The translations under genes and the position numbers were made by a program. From NCBI GenBank assembly GCA_033439765.1, contig JAULSN010000006.1, forward strand, positions 372,001 to 436,000: DNA of 64,000 bases. Direction: 5' to 3'. The number at the start of each line of letters is the position of its first letter. Position 1 is the stretch's first letter. Shown here in pieces: positions 57,305 through 64,000 of this stretch. The stretch is from Lasiosphaeria ovina. Lineage: Eukaryota > Ascomycota > Sordariomycetes > Sordariales > Lasiosphaeriaceae. The notes beneath the pieces were generated by a model. It saw only the letters and a list, made by a program, of their open reading frames with translations. It had not been told where the DNA came from and searched no databases.

Positions 57305-59721
57305 TCAGAGCATATACCTGAACCTCTCTCGCAGCGCGTCCCTAGCCGGTCCCCTGACCCCTCGCTCAGAGTCCAGAAAGCCCTCGCCCTCCTCGTCGGC
57401 GTCCTCGTCTGGCTCCACACTCTCGGCCTCGTCTGGCTCCACACTCTCGGCCTCGTCGAGCAGCCTGTTCCGCCTGGCGAGGACCCACCTCAGCGCGCCG
57501 GCCAGGACCGCCACGGCGAGCATGGCGAGCGCGCAGGCCGCCATGCCGCGCGTGTAGTAGGGGGCGTCGGCGTCGGGATACAGCCGGGTGCCGACGAGGG
57601 GCCCGCACTGGCCGACGAGCTGCAGGAGGGCGAAGCCGCCGCCCTGGCGCGACGCCGTGCGCTGGTTGTTGATGCTCCAGGCGATGGTGAGCACCACGAC
57701 GTTGAAGAAGCCGACGGCCGCCGGGTACACGGCGAGGTAGCGAACGATGCTGCCCGGGTCGAGCGCGAGGAAGCGCGAGTCGGCCAGCGCTAGCACGCCG
57801 TAGCCCGCCGCCGACGCGAGCGCGTGCGCCGCGAGCCAGGGCGCCCGCGCGCGCGTCGTGTCGCTGGCGTGCGCCGTCGCGAGCACGAAGAGGAACGCGG
57901 CAAAGTAGGGCGGCGCCGCGAGCGCTTGGGCCGACTGCGCGTCGTGGCCCATGGACCGCAGGATGGTGGGCAGGAACACGGGCAGCGACGAGTAGGCCAT
58001 GTTGGCCAGGAAGAGGATCGCTGCAGTGAGCCACGCGGCCGGGTCGCAGAGCACCGCGAGCACGTCGTGCGTGTTGAGGCCCTTGGCGTCGCCGTCGTCG
58101 TCGTCGCCGTCGCCGCCGCCCGGCGTCTCGTGTTTTCTGCCGAGGGACAGTGCTCTACCTCGCCGTCCCGCGCTACTACCATCAGAGCCATTCTCATGCC
58201 GGAGTCGGAGGCGCGCCACCTTCTTCTCGCGCGCTGTCAGATAGTGGGCCGTTTCCGGCGAGTCGGGGATGACATGCCAGGCGACGAGGGCCACGAGCAC
58301 CGACGGGAAGCCCTCGACGAGAAAGAGCAGGCGCCACGGGGCGATCGGGCTCGCCTCGCCCACTTTGAGCACCAGCCACGCGAGAGAGGACGCAAAGGTG
58401 GTGGCAAGAGGAGCGGCTAGTCACAGTTTGGTCAGCCGAGTCATCTCGCGGGGAAAGCCCCTGAACGTGGGGGGGGTTGACGCAGGAGTGGCATACCGGA
58501 AATGAAGATGGCGGTCCTAAACGCCAGCTCGTGGCGCTTGAAGAAGAAGGATAGATAAAAGGGCACGCCCGTGAAGCCGGCCTCGCCTATGCCTAGGAGC
58601 GTGCGGAGGAAGATGAGCATGGGGTAGTTGACGGCCACGGCCTGCAGCGACGCCACGATGCCCCACGACAGCACGAGCATCGACACGTAGATGTGGGCCG
58701 GGATCACCTTCCACAGCAGCGACATCCATTCAAAGGCGATGTAGGCGATGTAGAAGGCAGCCAGGGCCCACTCGTACAGGCCATCGCGCCCCGGCACCGG
58801 CTGGAGGTCGTCGTCCATGCCGGCGATACGGGCGTTTCCAATGTCTACAGCGAGGCGCCAAGGCGGCACTCGGTCAGCGACCCAATAAACAAACTCAAAT
58901 GCAAACGCCTCGACACGGTCCGGCAGGCATTTTGACATGGACGTGGTAAAACGACCCGCCGCTTCCAGAGATGCGGCACTGCGGCAGGAGTCGCGCTAGC
59001 GGGCGAGGTGCAGTGCAGGGCACGCAGAGGGAGGGAAAAGGAGAGGGAGGGAAAAGGAGAGGGAGGAGGACATACTCGAGCGGTCGACGAAACTCAGCAT
59101 GTACAGCAGAGCGACAAAGACGACCAGCCTCGTGTCGAACTTGCGCACGACGGCCCTTTCCTCGTCTGGCGTGTACAGCTGGAAGCTGGCAGTTGTGCTG
59201 ATGCTGGCTCCGCGCCGCCGCCGCCTCTCGTGGTGGTGCCGCTGCCTGCTGCTGCTGCTGCCGCTGCCGCCGCTGTTGCTTGCCGGGAAATCATGGGTGC
59301 CGTCGGTACCGACCGACTCGTCGTCATGCGCCACTTCGGCTCGTGCAGTGGGCAGCTTCTCGGATTCAATGTCCTCGAGCTCGTATATCTCGGAAAACGA
59401 ATCATGGTCGTCCTTGAGGCGCGCAAACACGCCCTTTTCATGGTGGTAGTTGGCGGCACGGCGGCGGCCCCTGTGCGTGTCCCCTTCCCCGTCCCCGTGC
59501 CCGTGCCCGTGCCCGGCCATGGATGGCAACACGACGAGCACGTTGTCGTCGGAGCCCCCGTCAGAGCCCGTGTCGGGCGTCATCTGGACGCTAGTCTGCG
59601 CAGAGGACGAAGTCGAAGGCGCTGCGTCGTGCCACTGGCTGCTGTTGGGGCCATTGCCGCTGTCTTTCCCGTGCTCCCCGCCTTGCCTAGTTGCCGTAGT
59701 GTGCTGCTCGGGAGAGGACAT
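57305..59721 (-). CDS. MFS transporter, anion:cation symporter (Dal5-like) family, with long N-terminal extension
   Basis: Exons (in transcription order) are 59721-59076, 58844-58497 and 58416-57305, giving 701 aa. The protein is a plasma-membrane or organellar permease of the major facilitator superfamily. The core begins with EERAVVRKFDTRLVVFVALLYMLSFVDRSNIGNARIAGM, a hallmark of the Dal5/Tna1-like ACS family that carries anionic organic solutes such as allantoate, nicotinate or pantothenate. Further support is LLGIGEAGFTGVPFYLSFFFKRHELAFR (motif after TM4), PWRLLFLVEGFPSVLVALVAWHVIPDSPETAHYLT, and repeated hydrophobic segments. The first ~190 residues are hydrophilic, rich in Ser, His, Gly and acids, and unusually long. 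The C-terminal tail has an exact 8-aa duplication. Substrate cannot be told from sequence. I start at the ATG at 59721; the frame upstream has only a GTG. Confidence 0.88.
57403..57450 (-). repeat. Exact 24-bp tandem duplication in the MFS C-terminal tail
   Basis: Two identical 24-bp units encode EAESVEPD twice in the acidic cytosolic tail of the transporter. Identity at the DNA level points to a recent duplication. Confidence 0.9.
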
Positions 59722-61319
59722 GTCGACATGTCTGTCGCCTCGGCCGCCGGCGTCGTGCGCTGCACTACGCTGCGCCGCCACTGCGCTGCAGTCGGAACTC
59801 TGTCGAGCCCAAGCTAGGGCCGAGTATGTGGGGACTCAGTAAGATGCGTATCTCGGCTCGATGTCAATTGCGGGCGATACTGAGACGGAGCTTGATAGCA
59901 AGGGTAGGTAATATGGTAAGCAATAGCTGACGGCAAGCTTACTGCGTACTGCGGCAATCGATTGTTAACTGGTTCGGGCACCTGGCATTCACGGGCCGCA
60001 CGCTCAGAGTGGAAACGGCATGGCGGTCCCCCAGAATGAATGTTCTGTGGGCGTTGCGGTTGTTGGTTACAAAGTCAATCGGGATCTGAAGTAAAAGTGC
60101 CTCCTTGGTCCAAGGTAATAGAACTTGTCCGGACTTCTCTGCCACCTGTAGCCTGGAACCTAGTGCACCAGGCTCGTGTCTGCCTGTCTTCCAGCACGCT
60201 GGGCCGGTTTACAGCCGGATGACTCAGGTGAAACCAGAACAGCCGGGCAGCGGCCATTCATCCCACCACCGCCACGAGGGCAGCCAGGCCTACACGGCCC
60301 AGGGCCTCAGCCGTCAGGCCACAGTGGGGTTGGGCCTGGGGAAGACCCACCTGCCATCCAAAGATTCCAAAACTGTCAAACATGGATACAACGGCCGTTG
60401 TAAGTTCAACAGCGGCGTGCGAGTCCCAGGCCATCGGGTTCAAGTCAAAGTCTAGAGCTGAATCTCATCTGAATAAAATAAACGAACGGGGTTTAGCCTC
60501 GAATTCAATATTTAACTTTCATCCGATGTTGTTTCCACGGACCAAGACGGGACAGATTCTGAGTTCAATCCGAGTCGGACTTCTTTATTGTACTGCGATT
60601 GCAAGATGCTCTAACATTACAACAGAATAAGATCAAGATCTCCCCCAAATGGTGATTCACATGGCCAACTTGCTTGCTTGACCACGCATGTGCTGTCAAG
60701 TCCAAGTCTCGAGCCGTCCGCCACAGGGCCTGCCGAATTGCCAAAAATACAGAAGAGGCAAGCCCCCGTTCGAGGAGCAAACCATCGTAGAAGATCAAAG
60801 TCTCATCTCTTCATTTTCTCCTCGCAACGTCTCCTACCCAAATCTCCTAATCTCTCGCCCAGAGACGAGATCACGACGCCATCAGCCGACGACGCCCCCC
60901 CCCTCCCCCTTTTTCAACAAACTAAACCAAAAAGAATAATTAATAGTATAAATCCATCGCCACCAGACTGCCGCCAGCAAAAAGGTGGGCTGCAGTCCTC
61001 TCTCGGTGCCGAAGGGTTGGTAAATAAGGGCGGCTGGCCGCTACAGCAAAGCCGAGTCCGCCGTCGAAGAGTAATGCACAGATAAAAATAAAAAAAAGAG
61101 TTCGCCGTGGTGAGGTCGGTGTCGCTCAAAAGCCGGGGTCTATGATAGAACGTTTGCGTTTTCCCCCCAGTACATGAGTACCCAGAGAAGAAACAGTAAA
61201 ATGATGATGTGATCAAAGTAGAACAATGGACCACCCGAAGGGTATCGAAGCTGAAAATAAAACAATCGGTTTTCGTCGTTTGCGTGTGGGAGGAGGCGTC
61301 GCCATAAGAGATTCGTTCA
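59722..61319. other. Spacer upstream of the MFS gene and downstream of MSB2
   Basis: This 1.6-kb spacer between two minus-strand genes holds the MFS promoter and the MSB2 3' flank. The part from about 60900 to 61300 is AT-richer with AATAAA-like strings. No gene, tRNA or mobile element was recognised; frames such as 60678-61085 show nothing familiar. Confidence 0.65.
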
Positions 61320-63872
61320 TCAGTTCCAGCCGAGCGAGTTTTCCGCAGCGACTGGCGCCGAGATGAATTGGGTCCGCCCAGAGTTGCCCATCCCGCTCCT
61401 GCCGCTGCCGTGGCTGTCTCGCCCGCCCGCCACGCCCCCGTAGCTGCTGGTAAAGTCTCGGCTCAGCAATGCGCCGCCCATGAGTGCCGGACTGCCCCGC
61501 GCCGTTTGCTCCATCTCAGACGGGTTGCTGATGGAGCTCGCACGCCGGTGAAGCTGCTTCTTCTTCTTGTACCGCCGAGCAATGATGAACATGACTGCTC
61601 CGTACGCCGCGGCGACAAAGACTGCGCTGACGGTGATGCCAGCAGTCATGCCCTGCTGAGAAGAGCTCTGGTTGGTTGAACTATCATTAGGATCGAAGGG
61701 GCCGCCATTGGGCGCGCCCGTCGGAGACGGGGTCCCGCCGGGTGTGCCACTCCCATCATCCGGAAGGGACCCCATGATGATATCGATAGCCGGGTTGATT
61801 TGCTGTGTCAGATTGTAGATGAGCTTGTCCGGGTTGTTGTACAGTAGCGAGCTCGGGATTCTGATGTCGATCCTCAACGAATCGATCATGTTGGTTGGGT
61901 AAGTGCAGATGGCCAGAGTCGAAATGTATCCCAATGTCTGCCCCGTCAAGGCAGGGATCAGCTTGATTACCTGAACCTTGTCACTCGGGAATTTGCCGGT
62001 AAATGTCAGAGCCTCTGGAAGCAGTTGGAAGAGTTGCGCTGCTGCTTTCGTATTATCCACCACAAACGGATAGTTATATCCTTGGAGGAAGCCGATCTGG
62101 ATGATCGTCGTGTCAATGGGCTGGGTAACCGTGCCAGAGTCCGGAGTGATAGCCCCGGGAAAGGTAGGCGGGATTGAGTTTGAAGCAGTCGGCGCCAAGG
62201 CTCCGCCAGTGGTAGCTGTAGTGGGATCCACAACGATTGTCGTGGGAAGCCAAGGTTCCGAGTTGGTTAACGTAGTCAAGGGAGCAACACTCGTGACGCT
62301 CGAAGGAATGATAACATTGGTTGTCGTCGGCGTTCCTTCTGTTGCTGTAGCAGTGTTGTTGGCAGTCGAAGTGACGTTCCCGGGAGCTACACTGATAGGC
62401 GGTGGAGCTGATGTCTCAGTTACTGGAGGCGTGGAGACAGTCCCATTTGTAGACGTCTCCGGTGGCGACGTGACTGTGGGCTGGGTAGTCTCAGTTCCAG
62501 TACCAGTGGCGGTGGGAGTGGTAGTAGTAGGAGGGACCTCCGTGACCGAGGCGCTCCCTGTGTCAGTCGCCGTGGCCGTTTCTGTAGTGTTTGAAATGGG
62601 CGGAGGCGGCTGTGAAGTTGCTGTCTCGACTGGCGTCGAGCCGGTCACTTCCGGTGACGTGGTTGGCGCATCCGATGTTACGGTAACGGGGGTTGAAGTT
62701 GGACTCAGAGGAGGAAGTGTCGTTTCCGTTGCATTCAGAACCGGGCTAAGAATGCTCGTCACGACAGAATTGATTTCGCTAATAAGAGAGCTAATCGGGT
62801 TCGAGTCCGGAGATGTGGTCGCTGACGTTGTCACCTCACCGGATGGAGCCAAAAGAATCGACGACGTGGTTGGAGTCGTGCTCGAGGGAATCACAACAAT
62901 ATCAGATGTCGGGGCTGTCGTCGCAGTAGGCGGCGTCGACGTTGGCTCTGTTGGCGGGACGGTGGTGGGCTCCTCTGTAGTTGCCGGCGTGGTCTCGGGC
63001 GTTGTCTCCGGTGCGGTAGTTGTCGGCGGCGCCGATGAAACAGGCGGCGCGGTGGTCGGGGCTGAGGTTGCCGGAGTCGTGTCCGGAGTAGTTTCCGTAT
63101 CCGAGCTTGCTGGGGCCGTGCTCGTTGGTGGCGTAGTCTCGGGAGTGGTCTCGGGCGTGGTCGTCGGAGGAGTGCTCGTCGGAGGAGTGCTCGTTGGAGG
63201 CGTGCCCGTTGGAGGCGTGCTCGTTGGAGGCGTGCCCGTTGGAGGCGTGCTCGTTGGAGGCGTGCTCGTTGGAGGCGTGCTCGTTGGAGGCGTGCTCGTA
63301 GGCGCCGTCGTGTCTGCATCTGTTGTCGGAGCGGTTGACGAGGGTTTCACCGGGCTGGAGTTTGCCGTGTCCGAGGTGGTAGTCTCGGCACCCGTGCTTG
63401 TATCCGAAGTAGTGCCATTTGCGACTCCAGTGCCAGCAGTAGGCGGCACGATGATAGTGCTCGAGACTACAACCGTCGTCACCTTCGTGGTACTCGAGTC
63501 CGGAATGGTTGACGAGGTTGTGTCGGGCTCTTCTGCTGATTTTGTCGGGGGAAACGGGAACTCGGACGTGATGGACGAGAGGATCTGACTTGGCGAGAAC
63601 GTGCTCGCCCTCTTTGTTGACTCGTGCGATGTTGACGAAGATGTATCGGCTTCGCGAGACGTAAATAAGGACGACGATGACGACGAAGACGACGAAGACG
63701 ACGTCGACGACGAAGACGACGCGGCTGCCTGTGATGTTATCGTGTTCGAATTCGTATCATTGGTGAACTGCCGCTTGACGTGACGCGGGAAATAAATCCT
63801 TGGTCCCGTCTCCTCGCCAAATACCGCCGTGGCCGCCACAAAAGCGGCGACCAAAAGTGAGGTCGTCCGCAT
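61320..63872 (-). CDS. MSB2: Msb2-like signalling mucin
   Basis: This single-exon gene encodes 850 aa. Msb2 proteins are plasma-membrane mucins upstream of Cdc42/MAP-kinase signalling (invasive growth, osmotic and surface sensing). Residues 1-19 form a signal peptide (MRTTSLLVAAFVAATAVFG), followed by a possible KR processing site. A very long Ser/Thr/Pro-rich region follows, including nine copies of a Thr-Pro pentapeptide, expected to be heavily O-mannosylated. Residues about 588-706 match the Msb2/Hkr1 homology region (IIQIGFLQGYNYPFVV, IDIRIPSSLLYNNPDKLIYNLTQQI). One membrane segment lies at about 744-765 (GITVSAVFVAAAYGAVMFIIA), then a basic stop (RRYKKKKQLHRR) and an 80-residue cytosolic tail. 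That order is the Msb2 layout. The mucin part itself is too low-complexity to be diagnostic. Confidence 0.85.
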   Translation of the reverse strand: MRTTSLLVAAFVAATAVFGEETGPRIYFPRHVKRQFTNDTNSNTITSQAAASSSSSTSSSSSSSSSSSLFTSREADTSSSTSHESTKRASTFSPSQILSSITSEFPFPPTKSAEEPDTTSSTIPDSSTTKVTTVVVSSTIIVPPTAGTGVANGTTSDTSTGAETTTSDTANSSPVKPSSTAPTTDADTTAPTSTPPTSTPPTSTPPTSTPPTGTPPTSTPPTGTPPTSTPPTSTPPTTTPETTPETTPPTSTAPASSDTETTPDTTPATSAPTTAPPVSSAPPTTTAPETTPETTPATTEEPTTVPPTEPTSTPPTATTAPTSDIVVIPSSTTPTTSSILLAPSGEVTTSATTSPDSNPISSLISEINSVVTSILSPVLNATETTLPPLSPTSTPVTVTSDAPTTSPEVTGSTPVETATSQPPPPISNTTETATATDTGSASVTEVPPTTTTPTATGTGTETTQPTVTSPPETSTNGTVSTPPVTETSAPPPISVAPGNVTSTANNTATATEGTPTTTNVIIPSSVTSVAPLTTLTNSEPWLPTTIVVDPTTATTGGALAPTASNSIPPTFPGAITPDSGTVTQPIDTTIIQIGFLQGYNYPFVVDNTKAAAQLFQLLPEALTFTGKFPSDKVQVIKLIPALTGQTLGYISTLAICTYPTNMIDSLRIDIRIPSSLLYNNPDKLIYNLTQQINPAIDIIMGSLPDDGSGTPGGTPSPTGAPNGGPFDPNDSSTNQSSSQQGMTAGITVSAVFVAAAYGAVMFIIARRYKKKKQLHRRASSISNPSEMEQTARGSPALMGGALLSRDFTSSYGGVAGGRDSHGSGRSGMGNSGRTQFISAPVAAENSLGWN
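63166..63300 (-). repeat. 15-bp tandem repeat, 9 copies, in the MSB2 mucin domain
   Basis: Nine head-to-tail units encode TPPTS or TPPTG pentapeptides. Copies 3-8 differ at only one base, so the array is young and probably length-variable. Confidence 0.92.
63660..63725 (-). repeat. Imperfect GAC/GAA repeat encoding a poly-Ser stretch in MSB2
   Basis: On the plus strand the sequence is a run of GACGAC/GAAGAC units. On the coding strand these are TCG/TCT serine codons near residues 50-70 of the mucin. Confidence 0.8.
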
Positions 63873-64000
63873 TCTTTTCTTTTAAGCCCTATCCTTCATG
63901 CGCTCTTGGTATCGTATGACGGAAAAAAAGCCGGATGGGAAGGCGAAGTCGCCAGAAATGAGATGGATAACAAATGTCTGCTCCAAGCCAAGGTCAGCGC

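Noticed and set aside
60410..60450. GGGTTCAAGTC string resembling a tRNA B box
   Set aside because: The flanks do not pair as an acceptor stem and no anticodon arm is visible.
62101..63588. 495-codon Val/Gly-rich frame antisense to MSB2
   Set aside because: Its repeats (VGGVLVGG) are the reverse complement of the Thr-Pro mucin repeats, so it reflects the repeat rather than an independent gene.
1..64000. Transposons, CRISPR arrays and secondary-metabolite cluster
   Set aside because: I saw no reverse transcriptase, transposase, terminal repeats, spaced identical repeats, or PKS/NRPS/terpene genes. The AT-rich blocks typical of heavily RIP-mutated transposons are also absent.

Overview
The window is nuclear DNA from a filamentous ascomycete (Pezizomycotina), most likely a Sordariomycete. 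The reasons are short GT-AG introns of about 50-170 bp, GC-rich coding sequence, and a gene content typical of moulds: two myosin-motor chitin synthases in head-to-head array, a fused Egt1 ergothioneine synthase, a hydrolase-NACHT-ankyrin NLR, and an Msb2-type signalling mucin. I cannot name the species. Exon boundaries were set by hand from splice sites and reading-frame continuity, so they are models, not transcript-supported facts.

Layout. 1-4.6 kb: no recognised gene, one unexplained 407-codon reading frame on the minus strand. 4.6-8.4 kb (+): EGT1, 11 exons including exons of 14 and 22 nt. 9.7-10.8 kb (-): eIF2B alpha. 12.0-13.1 kb (+): NECAP-like endocytic adaptor. 13.3-14.5 kb (-): coiled-coil protein of unknown function. 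15.0-16.4 kb (-): PflX-like radical SAM protein. 17.0-20.8 kb (-): BMS1 ribosome-biogenesis GTPase. 21.9-22.4 kb (+): 74-aa I9-type protease inhibitor. 23.0-24.5 kb (+): mitochondrial PDK/BCKDK-type kinase. 25.8-31.4 kb (-) and 35.5-41.4 kb (+): divergent class VII and class V chitin synthases separated by 4.2 kb. 42.7-44.2 kb (+): ALG7. 44.9-48.6 kb (+): NLR-like gene with an in-frame TAG. 49.5-51.3 kb (+): SEH1 nucleoporin with an Asn/Pro-rich insertion. 52.2-54.8 kb (+): low-complexity orphan. 54.8-57.3 kb: repeat-rich spacer. 57.3-59.7 kb (-): MFS transporter. 61.3-63.9 kb (-): MSB2-like mucin.

Most genes are single-copy housekeeping genes and are not an operon or a metabolite cluster. 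One loose theme is the cell surface. The two chitin synthases and ALG7 all draw on UDP-GlcNAc, and MSB2 is a surface sensor of the kind that feeds MAP-kinase signalling. That they sit within 40 kb is an observation; functional linkage beyond the chitin synthase pair is not shown. The clearest accessory locus is the NLR-like gene. I found no CRISPR array, no rRNA or tRNA gene, and no intact transposon.
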